A stretch of 19,995 bases of DNA from JBCCMF01 sp038747545. Lineage in GTDB: Bacteria; Bacteroidota; Rhodothermia; Rhodothermales; JBCCMF01. The position numbers and the translations under genes are program-made. Positions 1 through 8,686 of the stretch are shown piece by piece. The DNA lies in the NCBI GenBank assembly GCA_038747545.1, contig JBCDJT010000093.1, forward strand, positions 1-19,995. Reading direction: 5' to 3'. The first letter of the stretch is position 1; every line of letters starts with the position of its first letter. A model generated the notes under the pieces. That model saw nothing but the letters and a program-made list of their open reading frames with translations. It did not search any database and had not been told where the DNA came from.

Positions 1-1634
1 CGTACAACGACGTCAAGATCAACATCGTGGATACGCCGGGCCACGCCGACTTCGGGGGCGAGGTGGAGCGTACGCTCCGCATGGTGGACGGCGTGCTGCT
101 GCTGGTAGACGCCGCCGAGGGGCCGCTGCCGCAGACGCGCTTCGTGCTGCAGAAGGCGCTGGCGCTGGGGCTGCCGCCCATCGTGGTCATCAACAAGATC
201 GACCGCTCGGATGCGCGCCCCGCCGAGGTGCTCGACGCCGTCTACGACCTGTTCATCGACCTGGACGCCACCGAGGACCAGCTGGACTTCCCCGTGATGT
301 ACGCCGTGGCGCGCGACGGCCAGTGTGCCCCTGAGCCCGACGCACCGCTGACCGACCTGCGGCCGCTCTTCGAGATGATCCTCGAACATACGCCGCAGCC
401 CACACAAGACGCCGAGGCGCCGCTTCAGGTGCTCGTCACGCACGTGCAGCCCGACAACTACCTCGGCCCGCTCGCCATCGGACGCGTCATGCAAGGCACG
501 CTCCGCAAGCAGCAGCGCGTGGCGCTGTGCCACCGCGACGGGACCCAGACGCTCAAGACGGTGAACGGCGTCTACGAGTACGAAGGGCTGAATCGTGTGG
601 AGGCCGACGAGGTGGGGCCGGGCGACATCATCGCCGTGGCGGGTGTGCCGGGCATCGGGCTGGGCGAGAGCATCGCCGACGCCGAGGACCCGCAGCCGCT
701 GCCACCGCTCCACGTGGACGAGCCGACGATGTCGATGCAGTTTCGCATCAACGACGGGCCGTTCAGCGGGCGCGAGGGCAAGTACGTCACCTCGCGCAAC
801 CTGCGCGACCGGCTGATGAAGGAGGCCGAGACAAACCTGGCCATGCGCATCGAGATCACAGACAGCGCCGACCGCTACCTCGTCTACGGCCGGGGCGAGC
901 TGCAGATGGCGATCCTGATCGAGCAGATGCGGCGCGAAGGCTTTGAGTTTTGCGTAGGCATGCCGCAAGTGCTGACTAAGCAGATCGACGGCAAGACGCA
1001 CGAGCCGTACGAGCGCGTGTTGATCGACGTGGACGAGGCGTTCATGGGCGTCGTCGTGCAGAAGCTCGGCATGCGCAAGGGCCAGATGACGAAGATGGTC
1101 AACCACGGCAGCGGGCGCGTGCGGCTGGAGTTCGAGATGCCGAGCCGCGGCCTCATCGGCTACCGCAACGAGTTCCTCACCGACACCAAGGGCTCGGGGC
1201 TGCTCACTCACCTCTTCGCCGACTACCGCCCGTGGGCGGGCGAGATCATCCACCGCACCACCGGCGCCCTCGTGGCCGACCGCAACGGCAAGGCCACGGG
1301 CTACGCCATCATCAACCTGCAGGAGCGGGGCGAGCTGTTCGTAGGGCCGACGGAAGAAGTCTACGGCGGCATGCTCGTGGGCGAAAACAGCCGCGACGCC
1401 GACCTAGACGTCAACATCACCAAGGAGAAGAAGCTCACCAACATGCGCGCCGCCTCCGCCGACTCGTTCGAGAAGCTGACGCCGCCCAAGCGCATGTCGC
1501 TAGAGGAAGCCATCGAGTTCATCCGCGAGGACGAGCAGATCGAAATCACGCCGTCCAGCATCCGCCTGCGCAAGCGCTACCTCGACCCGCATGAGCGCAA
1601 ACGCTACATGATGAAGAAGAACCAGGCGTCCTGA
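1..1634 (+). CDS. typA: Translational GTPase TypA/BipA, 5'-truncated by the window edge
   Basis: TypA/BipA is an EF-G-like GTPase that binds the ribosome and supports ribosome assembly and stress adaptation. The frame is open from the first bases, so the start lies upstream. About 543 codons are present and the family is around 600-615 residues, so roughly 65 residues are missing, including the P-loop (G1) and switch I (G2). The G3 motif DTPGHADF sits at the left edge, followed by the G4 motif NKID. The G5 position reads YAVARDG where YASA..G is usual. EF-G-like domains II, III and V follow, and the BipA-type C-terminal domain ends in a basic tail (RKRYLDPHERKRYMMKK). The assignment to TypA instead of EF-G or LepA rests on this C-terminal part and the segment SRGLIGYRNEFLTDTKG. 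The stop is TGA at 1632-1634. The next gene is convergent, with only four bases between the two stops. Confidence 0.95.
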   Translation, partial: YNDVKINIVDTPGHADFGGEVERTLRMVDGVLLLVDAAEGPLPQTRFVLQKALALGLPPIVVINKIDRSDARPAEVLDAVYDLFIDLDATEDQLDFPVMYAVARDGQCAPEPDAPLTDLRPLFEMILEHTPQPTQDAEAPLQVLVTHVQPDNYLGPLAIGRVMQGTLRKQQRVALCHRDGTQTLKTVNGVYEYEGLNRVEADEVGPGDIIAVAGVPGIGLGESIADAEDPQPLPPLHVDEPTMSMQFRINDGPFSGREGKYVTSRNLRDRLMKEAETNLAMRIEITDSADRYLVYGRGELQMAILIEQMRREGFEFCVGMPQVLTKQIDGKTHEPYERVLIDVDEAFMGVVVQKLGMRKGQMTKMVNHGSGRVRLEFEMPSRGLIGYRNEFLTDTKGSGLLTHLFADYRPWAGEIIHRTTGALVADRNGKATGYAIINLQERGELFVGPTEEVYGGMLVGENSRDADLDVNITKEKKLTNMRAASADSFEKLTPPKRMSLEEAIEFIREDEQIEITPSSIRLRKRYLDPHERKRYMMKKNQAS

Positions 1635-1638
1635 TCAG

Positions 1639-2031
1639 CTAGCCGTCGAGTTGCCCGAGGCGCCACTCGGAGAGGTCGAGGTTGACCTTAGAGGCGAGAT
1701 TGGCGGCGGCGTTGCGGTCTTTGCGCTTCACGCGCAGCACGAGCGCGTCGGTGTGGGCGCCGGGGATGCCGTCGAGGAGGCTCATGCGGCGGGGCTGGAT
1801 GCCCAGCGTGCTGTTGCTCCACTTCTTGCTGAATTGCACCTCGAACAGGTCGGCCAGCTGGAACTCAACGGTGCTCAGCTTACCAGGCAAGATGTACGAC
1901 TCGGGCTTACACTCCAGGCGCAACGTGCCATGCTCGTAGGTAAGCATGCCGACGATGTCGGTGATGCCCTTCATGTAGTCGGTGGTGGTGGGCGTGATGC
2001 GCACGGGGACGCGGTACATCGGGTCGAGCAT
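1639..2031 (-). CDS. Small hypothetical protein downstream of rlpA
   Basis: I do not recognise this 130-residue protein. It has no signal peptide or membrane segment, so it is probably cytoplasmic. The sequence alternates short beta-prone stretches (YRVPVRITP, GTLRLECKPESYIL, STVEFQLADLFEVQFSKK, ALVLRVKRKDR) and ends with a helix-prone, acidic tail. That layout could fit a small beta-barrel such as a PH-like domain, but this is only an impression. The start ATG at 2031 lies five bases after the stop of the RlpA gene; a second ATG at 2019 (MYRV) is possible. The open frame continues upstream to about 2397, but there it runs through the RlpA gene and encodes only Arg/Ala/Pro-rich junk, so I did not extend it. 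Tight spacing suggests translation from the same transcript as rlpA. Confidence 0.7.
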   Translation of the reverse strand: MLDPMYRVPVRITPTTTDYMKGITDIVGMLTYEHGTLRLECKPESYILPGKLSTVEFQLADLFEVQFSKKWSNSTLGIQPRRMSLLDGIPGAHTDALVLRVKRKDRNAAANLASKVNLDLSEWRLGQLDG

Positions 2032-2036
2032 GGGCC

Positions 2037-2807
2037 TCAGCGGATGCGTTTGACGAAGCCGTCCACGCCACGGGCGGCCAAGGCCCGGCGGCGCTCGGCA
2101 GCATCGGCGGCGTTGTCGAAGGTACCGCTGAAGACGCGGAAGACGTTCTTGCCGTCTACGCTCACGGCGTAGACCCAGCCACCGTCTACCGCCTGCGCGC
2201 TGCGGTCGGCGGCGGCTTTGGTGGAGTACGAGCCCAGTTGCACGGCGAACAGCGCCTGGTTTTGCTGCGGGGTCGGCGGCGGCTCGGGGTCGTCTTCTTG
2301 GATGAGGCGCGGCCGCACCTCCAACCGCCCGCCCGCTTTGATCTGCCGCTTGCCCTCGGAGCGGTCCACCACGCGCACGCGGTCGCACTCGGGGCACTGC
2401 GGGTCGAGGTGGACGAGGGGTGGCCCCACGACATCGAGGCGGACGGGCACCACACCACGCTGCAGCATGTCCAATCGCTGGGCCGCTATGCGCGAGACGT
2501 CGATGATCCGCCCACGGCTGAACGGGCCGCGGTCGTTGATACGCACCAGCGTGGCGCTGCCGTCGAGCGTGTTGGTGACGCGCACGACGGTGCCGAATGC
2601 CAGCGTGCGGTGTGCTGCGGTGAACATGCCTTCCCGGTAGCGCTCACCATTGGCCGTGCGCCGCCCTTCGAACTTCGACGCGTAGTAGCTCGCCTTGCCG
2701 CGCAGGCTGATCGTGCCATCGGCCGCTGTCCACGCCGCCGCATCGGCAGGCGGCGCTACGAGCAGCAGGATGACGATGATGGAGAAGCAGGCGCGCATCG
2801 GAGGCAT
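2037..2807 (-). CDS. rlpA: RlpA-family septal ring lytic transglycosylase with SPOR domain
   Basis: RlpA proteins cleave peptidoglycan glycan strands lacking stem peptides and gather at the division septum through a SPOR domain. The 256-residue product (from ATG 2807) starts with a signal peptide: a hydrophobic stretch at residues 8-19 and an AXA-like site near PADAAA. A double-psi beta-barrel spans about residues 35-127. Residues expected for catalysis are visible: Glu55 in NGERY, His66 in AAHRTL and Asp92 in NDRGPF. A CPEC pair lies at 138-141, then a Pro-rich linker, then a SPOR domain at about 186-254 (FAVQLGSYS ... RVFSG). ATG 2798 (MRACF) is an equally good start. I see no lipobox cysteine, so it may be periplasmic, unlike the E. 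coli lipoprotein. It lies 10 bases downstream of the ChaN gene and 5 bases upstream of the small hypothetical gene. Confidence 0.88.
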   Translation of the reverse strand: MPPMRACFSIIVILLLVAPPADAAAWTAADGTISLRGKASYYASKFEGRRTANGERYREGMFTAAHRTLAFGTVVRVTNTLDGSATLVRINDRGPFSRGRIIDVSRIAAQRLDMLQRGVVPVRLDVVGPPLVHLDPQCPECDRVRVVDRSEGKRQIKAGGRLEVRPRLIQEDDPEPPPTPQQNQALFAVQLGSYSTKAAADRSAQAVDGGWVYAVSVDGKNVFRVFSGTFDNAADAAERRRALAARGVDGFVKRIR

Positions 2808-2817
2808 CCGAGTCGGA

Positions 2818-3801
2818 TTAGAACGAGCTTTCGTACGACCGCGGCAACGAGGCATCGGTCAGGATGACGAAATCGCCCACGCCCGTGAATGCATCCTTGT
2901 CGAAGTCGTCGATGTCACTGTGCGGGCGCATGGTGATGATGAGCGTGCGCGTGCCGGGGCGGTAGCGTTCCAGGTGGTCGGGGATGCCGCTGCCCTTGTC
3001 GACGTGGAACGACCCCGTGACGTGTAGCACGAGCGCGTCGGGCTGGCGGAGCAGGTGCTCGGTGATGGAATAGGCCATGCCCGCATCCCACAGCGACTGC
3101 GCATGCAACATGTTGTTCATGAGCCGCTGCCGCCGTGCGTTGGGAGGCTGTGACGTCTGTCCGTGCGCATCGCCGCCGCCCATCTGCGCCACCATGACGG
3201 CGTTGAGCGAGTCCCACTTGGCGGTGTAGGCTTCGCTGGCGGGGGCGTATGGCAGCGGCGGCAGCGTGGCTTTGGCCTGCGCTGAGAGCGCCATCAGCCC
3301 CTCTGGACCGGCCCGCGACACCCGGTTGACGTACCGCCGAGGTGCATTCGCTGCGATCACCGCGAGGCCGTTCTCCTTCGCAAACTCCACCATCGGCCGG
3401 TAGTCGGGGTCGTAATTGCCCCATGGACGGCTGCTCTTGCGGAAGTGGCTCTCGCTGATGAGTCCTTCCAGGTACTCATCCACCACGTACTGGATGTCGC
3501 GCTCGAACATCTCCAGCGAGACGGCGATGGGGCGTCCTTCGGTAGAGTCGGTGCTGCCGTAGCGCTGGTGCGCCTCGCGCAGGACGATCTCTTCGAGGTG
3601 ATGCGCCACGGGGTCGTCGTGCGTCTCGCCGAGGAAGACCACATCGGTACCGCGCAGGCTGAGGAGCAGGGCGTTGAGGGTGGTGGGCTGGCCGTCGCGC
3701 GTGTAGACACGGTAGGTCTCGCCTTCGAGCGAGTCAGCAGGGGCAGGCATGGCGGGGGGCGGTGACGCCCAGAGGGTGAGCGAGAGTAGGACGGCGAGCA
3801 T
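2818..3801 (-). CDS. ChaN-family (DUF399) exported protein
   Basis: This is a 327-residue protein of the ChaN family, in the Tiki/TraB-like fold group. Family members include haem-binding lipoproteins of iron uptake (Campylobacter ChaN). The N-terminus at ATG 3801 is a short hydrophobic signal sequence (MLAVLLSLTLWASPPP) without a lipobox cysteine, so export to the periplasm is likely. Family hallmarks are seen: VVFLGETHDD (around residues 54-63), SLEMFERD (95-102), the WGNYDPDYRPMVEFAK block and ANAPRRYVNRVSR (151-163). A C-terminal GSFHVDKGSGIPDHLERY segment follows. An upstream ATG in frame at 3858 would add 19 residues in front of the hydrophobic segment and looks less likely. The gene sits 66 bases downstream of the PLP enzyme and 10 bases upstream of rlpA. 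Haem binding is known for only some family members and is not shown here. Confidence 0.85.
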   Translation of the reverse strand: MLAVLLSLTLWASPPPAMPAPADSLEGETYRVYTRDGQPTTLNALLLSLRGTDVVFLGETHDDPVAHHLEEIVLREAHQRYGSTDSTEGRPIAVSLEMFERDIQYVVDEYLEGLISESHFRKSSRPWGNYDPDYRPMVEFAKENGLAVIAANAPRRYVNRVSRAGPEGLMALSAQAKATLPPLPYAPASEAYTAKWDSLNAVMVAQMGGGDAHGQTSQPPNARRQRLMNNMLHAQSLWDAGMAYSITEHLLRQPDALVLHVTGSFHVDKGSGIPDHLERYRPGTRTLIITMRPHSDIDDFDKDAFTGVGDFVILTDASLPRSYESSF

Positions 3802-3867
3802 ATCTATAGCGCGGTGGCGCAGGTCAGGCAACGTTAGGGGCCTAAAGATACACCGCAAACGCGGGCG

Positions 3868-5043
3868 TTACCGCACGGCCCCCTGCGCATCAACGGTGAG
3901 GGTGCCGAGGACGCTGTCGCCGTCCACGAGGTAGAGGTGCGGCTGCGTATTGACGACGACGCACGCATGGTTGGGCACGATCCGAACGCGGTTGCCCACC
4001 TCCATCGTGGCGCCGCCGCGCACGCGCACCCAGCCATGCTCTTCCGAAAGCGCCACCACGTCGGCGTGGGGCAGTGGCGTCATCACGCGGGCGTTGTAGA
4101 GCAGCTGGCCATAGCCCGCCAAGCCGTAGCCGCGGTCCGAGGTCAGCACCTTCTTTCCGGCATCCACGAACAGCCGCTCGAAGCTGTTGGCGTCGCGGCG
4201 CTTGCTGATGATGGACGTGAGGACGGTGAGGGCACAGTCGGTGAGCTTGGCGGCGCCGAGGGCCACCTGGATGCCGTCGAAATAAACGTAGTTGCCCGGG
4301 CGGATCTCGGTGATGCGAAAGCCGTCGCGCTCGGCGTTCTCGAAGTAGCGTATCGACGGGGTAGACCCGATGCTGACCTCGAACGCGCCCGGGGCGGCAT
4401 GGCCTGCTGCGTGCAGCACCGTGGCGACCTCCAGCATCCGGTCCCGCTCCGCCGCGCCGACACGCCGCAACGCCTCGGCAGGCGTCTCGCCTTCTTGCGG
4501 TCCCCGGTAGCCCTGCCCTGCGTGCGTCAGGATGCCGACGAGCTGCAGGCCGGGCAGCGCGACCACGTGCTCAGCCAGCGCTACGATCTCATCGGGAAGA
4601 TCCCACGGCACGCCGCAGCGCCCGTACTCCACATCAATCTCCATCAGTACCTCAGCCACGAGCCCGTGCGCCGCATAGATGGCGCTGGCGGCGCTGGCGC
4701 CTTCGAGCGTGTCCACACAGAACGTCACTCGCACGCCGCGCTTGAGCAAAGCGGCTAGCCGCTCGTGCTTGTCGGCGCCGACGGTGGTGTAAGCGAGCCG
4801 GATGTCGGTGAAGCCGTGCTCGGCGAACACCTCGGCCTCACCTACCTTCGCCACGGTTATCCCTACGGCCCCCGTCTCCATCTGGCGCTGTGCGACCGCT
4901 ACCGACTTGTGGGTCTTCGTGTGCGGGCGCAGCGCCACGTGGTTCACATCGGCTTTCGCCTGCATCTGCTCCAGGTTGGCCATCAATCGGCGCTCTTCCA
5001 CGAGCACGCACGGCGTGGGCAGGTCTTCTAGGTATTTCGGCAT
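3868..5043 (-). CDS. Fold-III PLP enzyme, D-threonine aldolase / D-serine dehydratase-like
   Basis: This 391-residue protein belongs to the alanine-racemase-fold, metal-dependent PLP enzymes that act on D-3-hydroxy amino acids. Examples are D-threonine aldolase (D-threonine to glycine plus acetaldehyde) and D-serine dehydratase (D-serine to pyruvate plus ammonia). The N-terminal barrel starts with LPTPCVLVEERRL and carries RPHTKTHKS, in which Lys43 should hold PLP. TVAKVGEAEVF and LMEIDVEYGRCG are further barrel segments. Near the C-terminus, PNHACVVVN supplies His359 and Cys361, the HxC metal-ligand pair known from D-serine dehydratase. No signal peptide is visible, so it is cytoplasmic. The two activities cannot be told apart from sequence. 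The gene is first in a same-strand run with chaN-like, rlpA and a small hypothetical gene; the 66-base gap to chaN leaves operon membership open. Confidence 0.87.
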   Translation of the reverse strand: MPKYLEDLPTPCVLVEERRLMANLEQMQAKADVNHVALRPHTKTHKSVAVAQRQMETGAVGITVAKVGEAEVFAEHGFTDIRLAYTTVGADKHERLAALLKRGVRVTFCVDTLEGASAASAIYAAHGLVAEVLMEIDVEYGRCGVPWDLPDEIVALAEHVVALPGLQLVGILTHAGQGYRGPQEGETPAEALRRVGAAERDRMLEVATVLHAAGHAAPGAFEVSIGSTPSIRYFENAERDGFRITEIRPGNYVYFDGIQVALGAAKLTDCALTVLTSIISKRRDANSFERLFVDAGKKVLTSDRGYGLAGYGQLLYNARVMTPLPHADVVALSEEHGWVRVRGGATMEVGNRVRIVPNHACVVVNTQPHLYLVDGDSVLGTLTVDAQGAVR

Positions 5044-5195
5044 GGCGAAGGGTCTCGGGTCGGCAAGTAGCGGGGCAGCAGGGAAGCTAGGCGGGATTCC
5101 GCGCCCTCACAACCCGCCGGACGTGACTTAACCGCCACCGCCTCCCGCCGATACTGAGGCCATCCACACTATCCACCCGCCTACCCCACCTACCC
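5044..5195. other. Divergent intergenic region
   Basis: About 150 bases separate the divergent starts of the PLP enzyme (minus) and a small membrane protein (plus), so promoters for both should lie here. I see no convincing consensus promoter boxes, operator or riboswitch. Confidence 0.4.
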
Positions 5196-5531
5196 ATGGC
5201 CTGGATCAAAAACGTCCTCGTCGACCTCATCGTTGCGGTGCTCATCGTCATCACCGCGCTGGGCGCTACGCCCTGGCTGATCATCCCGCTGTACATCTAC
5301 ACGGGCCTGATGCTTGTGCTCAAGGGTGCCGCCCTGGGCATGGACGGCCTGCTCAACGTGGCCAAGCGCCAGGAGGCCGAGACACCCGTCTGGTTCATGC
5401 ACGGGCTCTACATCGTATGCATGGGCGCTTGGCTGTTCACCGGGTACACCATCTTGGGCATCGGCTGGGCGGCCATCTGGCTCCTCTCTGCCGCCGCCGA
5501 GCGCCGCTTTACCTTCAAGATCGCGGAATAA
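5196..5531 (+). CDS. Small hypothetical inner-membrane protein
   Basis: This is a 111-residue, very hydrophobic protein. About four membrane segments can be read, near residues 7-25, 27-48, 67-82 and 84-100. A short polar loop (DGLLNVAKRQEAETP) lies between the second and third, and the basic/acidic tail (AERRFTFKIAE) is probably cytoplasmic. No catalytic motif or known family is recognised. The ATG at 5196 is the first in frame after an AC-rich leader. It is a single gene, divergent from the PLP enzyme and convergent with the lipoprotein at 5612. The coding character (high GC3, sensible hydrophobic pattern) supports a real gene; function unknown. Confidence 0.75.
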   Translation: MAWIKNVLVDLIVAVLIVITALGATPWLIIPLYIYTGLMLVLKGAALGMDGLLNVAKRQEAETPVWFMHGLYIVCMGAWLFTGYTILGIGWAAIWLLSAAAERRFTFKIAE

Positions 5532-5611
5532 CGCAGGTCCGCTCGGCATCGAAGCCGCCTAGGCATTGCGAGGCGCTAGCCCGTGTGTTGCCGCTAGCCG
5601 TCGCGGCCCGT

Positions 5612-6244
5612 TCAATAGGCTGGCAGCGAGGACGCCTCCTTGACCAGGGTCAGTTCAACCGTCTCGAAGTATTGCTTGTGGCCAGCGGAGCGTTTGTACG
5701 AGACCAAGCCTTCGCCGGGCACCATCCGTACGCGGTAGTCATACCCTGTGATGTGCTGGCTTTCATCCACGCGAACAGTATCTGTACGGGGTGAGGTGTA
5801 GCGCTGCATCCGGTCCGGCATGTGGAGCTCGTAGGGGTAGTAGTCCGATCCGTTGGGCTCGTCCGTGAAGGCCAGCACGTTGTCGCGCTCGATGACGAGG
5901 AGCCTGCTCTCCCACGCTACAGGCTCGGGGTCGATGTCTACATACTCCCAAAAATCGTTGGGGCGCCGCCCTGTGCGTATGCCCTCGAAGCGCTCTTGGA
6001 TGATGTACAGGATAGCATCGGTGCCAAACCGGGGCTCTGCAGGGCCAATGTCTACCACTTCCCACGTCAACTGCCCCTCCGTCCTCCCACCGAACAGGAA
6101 GTAGCCCTGCTCGAAGGAGTAATCGTAGACCCAGGTCTGATTGAGCGTCATGGGGAATACGTCGCCGTATTCGGCCTCCGCGCCGGTTAGGCTGTCGCAT
6201 GCCAGCATACTGAGCGCCAGTATTGAGAGGATAAGCAGCCGCAT
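5612..6244 (-). CDS. Hypothetical lipoprotein
   Basis: This 210-residue protein has a short type II signal peptide (residues 2-15, hydrophobic) and a lipobox SMLAC with Cys16 as the lipidation site, followed by Asp17. The mature part is rich in aromatic beta-strand segments (TWVYDYSFEQGYFLF, GQLTWEVVDIG, RLLVIERDNVLAFTDE, YDYRVRMVPGEGLVSYKR, FETVELTLVKE). It ends in a 'measured value/response' style barrel seen in many orphan Bacteroidota-type lipoproteins. I do not recognise a named family. It is a single gene with about 125 bases before its start and converges with the small membrane protein. Asp at +2 signals inner-membrane retention in enterobacteria, but that rule need not hold here. Confidence 0.78.
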   Translation of the reverse strand: MRLLILSILALSMLACDSLTGAEAEYGDVFPMTLNQTWVYDYSFEQGYFLFGGRTEGQLTWEVVDIGPAEPRFGTDAILYIIQERFEGIRTGRRPNDFWEYVDIDPEPVAWESRLLVIERDNVLAFTDEPNGSDYYPYELHMPDRMQRYTSPRTDTVRVDESQHITGYDYRVRMVPGEGLVSYKRSAGHKQYFETVELTLVKEASSLPAY

Positions 6245-6370
6245 GGTCTCACCATCGAAGGAGGGGACGTGTCACGTACGTACACGGCAACGCAGACCTA
6301 TGATGAAGACCTAGTCCATAGAGACGGATTGTAGCGGCGCATACCGCTCCTACTCCGCTTGCGCTCAGCG

Positions 6371-8674
6371 TTACCGGCCGAACAGCAGCGACTGGGCCTC
6401 GGTGATCCACCGATCGCGCAGGAAGTTAGGGTCGATGTTGAGCGCTTGCGAGACGCGGCGCACATCGGTGGCGTTCCAACGGGCGATGCGGTCGAACGAG
6501 TCATAGCCCATGCGGCGCAGCTCGTGCTCGATGCGTGCATCCACGCCCGAGAGCTTCTGCAGCGCGTCGCCCGCAGGTGGTGGCGCCTGGCCTGCGCTGG
6601 CGAGCGGCTGGTACGGCCGTGAAAACTTCGGTGCCGGCTGCGGCGGGGTAGGTGCCGGACGCGAGCTGGCTGGCTGGCGTTGGGGTTGGGGGGCGCGCTT
6701 CATGCCCCCGTCGCCGTTGGGTAGCTTGGTAGGCGGTGGCGCAACGGGCGCCCGCATGTGTTTTTCGAGCTGCCGTAGCCGGGCCGTCAGGGTCTGCACG
6801 CGCTGCTCGGCTTGGGTGGCGCGCATCAACAGCTGGCGCTGCTGCGCGCTCTGCTCCTGCGGCGACGGGTTGGCCAGCCGTTCCGCTTCCAGTGCTTCGC
6901 GCGCTTGCACGAGGGCCTCGCGTTCACTTTCGAGGGCGCGGAGTTTTTCATCGAGACTGTCGTGCTGGGCGCGGATCTGGTTCTCGCGCTGCTCCAGGTG
7001 CTGCTGCTGCCGGGCAATCCAGTCGCGCTGCTGCGTCATCGAGTCGGCGGTGCTGCGCAGGCCCAGCTTCTCTTCGCGGAACGCCCCAATCGCCTCGTTG
7101 AGCTTCCCTTCTGCCTTCGCGAGCCGCTGGCGCTCGTGGTCGAGCTCGTCGCGTTGAGCGCGCAAGTCGGCTTGCTGGGCGCGGAGGTGCTCTTGCGCGG
7201 TATGCAGGCGGTGTTCCTCTTGGGCAAAGCCTTTGCGGCGCTGCTCCAATTGCTCCTCGCGGGCGCGCACCACACTCAACTTGTCGTTGTACTCGTGCTC
7301 CAGGGCTTTACGGCTGGCTTTGATGGCCTCGGCGCGCTCGCTGAGGTCGGCTTCCAGGCGTTCGCGCAGTGACACCTCGCGCTGCTCCAGCTCCTTATCA
7401 ATGCGGAGCGCACGCATGGTGATGGCATCGTCGCGCGCATCCAGTTCGCGTACGCGGCGGTCGAGCGCGCCTTGCTCGGCGTCGAGCTGCGCCTGCTGCT
7501 TGAGCAACGCGTCAGACTCACGCTGGGCGGCGGCACGTTGCTGCATCAGCGCAGCCCGCTCTTCGCGCAGGCTGTGCTGCTGGTCGTTGAGGGCGTGCTG
7601 CTGATCGGCTAGGGCCTGGCGCTCGGCAGCGAGTTGATCGCGTTCCTCTTTGAGCTGGTCGGCTGCCTGATCGCGCTCCTGCTGAATCTGGGCGCGGTTC
7701 TTCTCGAGAGCCGCCTGCGCCTCTTCGCGCTGCTGTTGGATCTGCTCGCGCTCGCGCTGCAAGGCCGCCATCTTGGTCTGCACCACCTGCTGCTGCCGCG
7801 TCATCGACTCGATCTCGTACGCGGCGTTGCGCAGGTCGGCCTGCGCCTTGTGCTTTTGGGTCTCCAGCGCCTGACGCTCCTGTTGTACTTCGGCGCGCTC
7901 TTCGGCAATGCGGTCGGCTTTTTTCTGAAGGCGGCTGTGGTCGTTCTCTACCCGTTGGCGTTCGGCTTTGACTTCGACCCACTGTTCGTCAAGCTGGCTA
8001 CGTTCGGCGTCGAGGGCTTGAGCACGGGCGTCGAGCGCGTCACGCTCGGCGGCGAGTCCATCGCGCGCGGTCTGGGTGTCCTCGGCGCGCTGCTGGAGCT
8101 GCTCCTCGTGGATGATGCGATCATAGCGCTCTTGCTCCAGCGCCTCGCGGTCTTGCGCCAGCTGGGCGGCGCGCTGCTGCAGGTTCTGCTGGTGTGCCTC
8201 GATGCGGGCCTTGGCTTCTGCCAGCTGGTCACGCTCGGCCTGCAGGGCCTCACGCGCTTGTTGGGCGGCGGCTTGCGCCTGCTGCACCTGAAGTTTCTCC
8301 TCCGCCAAGGCTTGGTGCATCTGCGCCCAGTCGGTGTCGTTCACATCACGGAAGGCAGCGGGCTGTGCCTGACGCAGCGTCATCACCTCATCGCGCAGGC
8401 GCATGATCTCGCCGTCGCGCTCGGTAATGGTCTGCCGCAGGTAGTTCAGCTCAGCGGAATCTTTTTCAGTGGCCGGGGCATGGACGCGAGCCGTGGAGAG
8501 CTGATAGCTCACACGGTTGAGGTCTTGCTCCTTCTGGCGCAGGTCCTGCTCCAGCTGCTTCATGCCTGCCAGCAGTTCACGGCTGCGGCGCTGGAAGAAA
8601 ACGTAGCCACCGCCTAGCCCCAGCAGGAAGGTCAGAAGGCCGACGGCCGGGATGACAATGTTAGGATCGAACAT
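6371..8674 (-). CDS. Membrane-anchored long coiled-coil protein with C-terminal HhH-like domain
   Basis: The product has 767 residues and four parts. Residues about 5-28 form one membrane segment (IVIPAVGLLTFLLGLGGGYVFF) followed by QRRSREL, suggesting an N-out, C-in anchor. Residues about 30-637 are an almost unbroken Glu/Gln/Arg/Ala-rich heptad coiled coil. Residues about 638-703 are a Pro/Ala/Gln-rich linker. The last 64 residues (LSGVDARIEHELRRMGYDSFDRIARW ... ) resemble the helix-hairpin-helix-like domain that ends various bacterial coiled-coil proteins. The architecture suggests a scaffold tethered to the inner membrane that may reach DNA or a protein partner; no enzymatic motif is seen. 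ATG 8674 lies 12 bases after the stop of the preceding gene, so the two are probably co-transcribed. The coiled coil makes similarity searches misleading, so the tail is the informative part. Confidence 0.85.
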   Translation of the reverse strand: MFDPNIVIPAVGLLTFLLGLGGGYVFFQRRSRELLAGMKQLEQDLRQKEQDLNRVSYQLSTARVHAPATEKDSAELNYLRQTITERDGEIMRLRDEVMTLRQAQPAAFRDVNDTDWAQMHQALAEEKLQVQQAQAAAQQAREALQAERDQLAEAKARIEAHQQNLQQRAAQLAQDREALEQERYDRIIHEEQLQQRAEDTQTARDGLAAERDALDARAQALDAERSQLDEQWVEVKAERQRVENDHSRLQKKADRIAEERAEVQQERQALETQKHKAQADLRNAAYEIESMTRQQQVVQTKMAALQREREQIQQQREEAQAALEKNRAQIQQERDQAADQLKEERDQLAAERQALADQQHALNDQQHSLREERAALMQQRAAAQRESDALLKQQAQLDAEQGALDRRVRELDARDDAITMRALRIDKELEQREVSLRERLEADLSERAEAIKASRKALEHEYNDKLSVVRAREEQLEQRRKGFAQEEHRLHTAQEHLRAQQADLRAQRDELDHERQRLAKAEGKLNEAIGAFREEKLGLRSTADSMTQQRDWIARQQQHLEQRENQIRAQHDSLDEKLRALESEREALVQAREALEAERLANPSPQEQSAQQRQLLMRATQAEQRVQTLTARLRQLEKHMRAPVAPPPTKLPNGDGGMKRAPQPQRQPASSRPAPTPPQPAPKFSRPYQPLASAGQAPPPAGDALQKLSGVDARIEHELRRMGYDSFDRIARWNATDVRRVSQALNIDPNFLRDRWITEAQSLLFGR

Positions 8675-8686
8675 GGATACGGCGGG

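Noticed and set aside
5532..5611. Repeated CGCTAGC segments between two convergent genes
   Set aside because: Only two short copies near 5575 and 5591; no longer repeat or att-like structure.
6268..6286. CGTGT...ACACG repeat around ACGTACGT upstream of the lipoprotein at 5612-6244
   Set aside because: Only five symmetric bases in each arm with an off-centre core; could be chance in a short intergenic region.
6333..6348. AGCGG/CCGCT hairpin after the coiled-coil gene as terminator
   Set aside because: Five base pairs and no T-run on the minus strand; too weak to call.
7634..8617. Long plus-strand open frame opposite the coiled-coil gene
   Set aside because: It is Leu/Val-rich antisense of Gln/Glu/Arg-rich heptads, a known artefact of GC-rich coiled-coil genes; no start context or domain.
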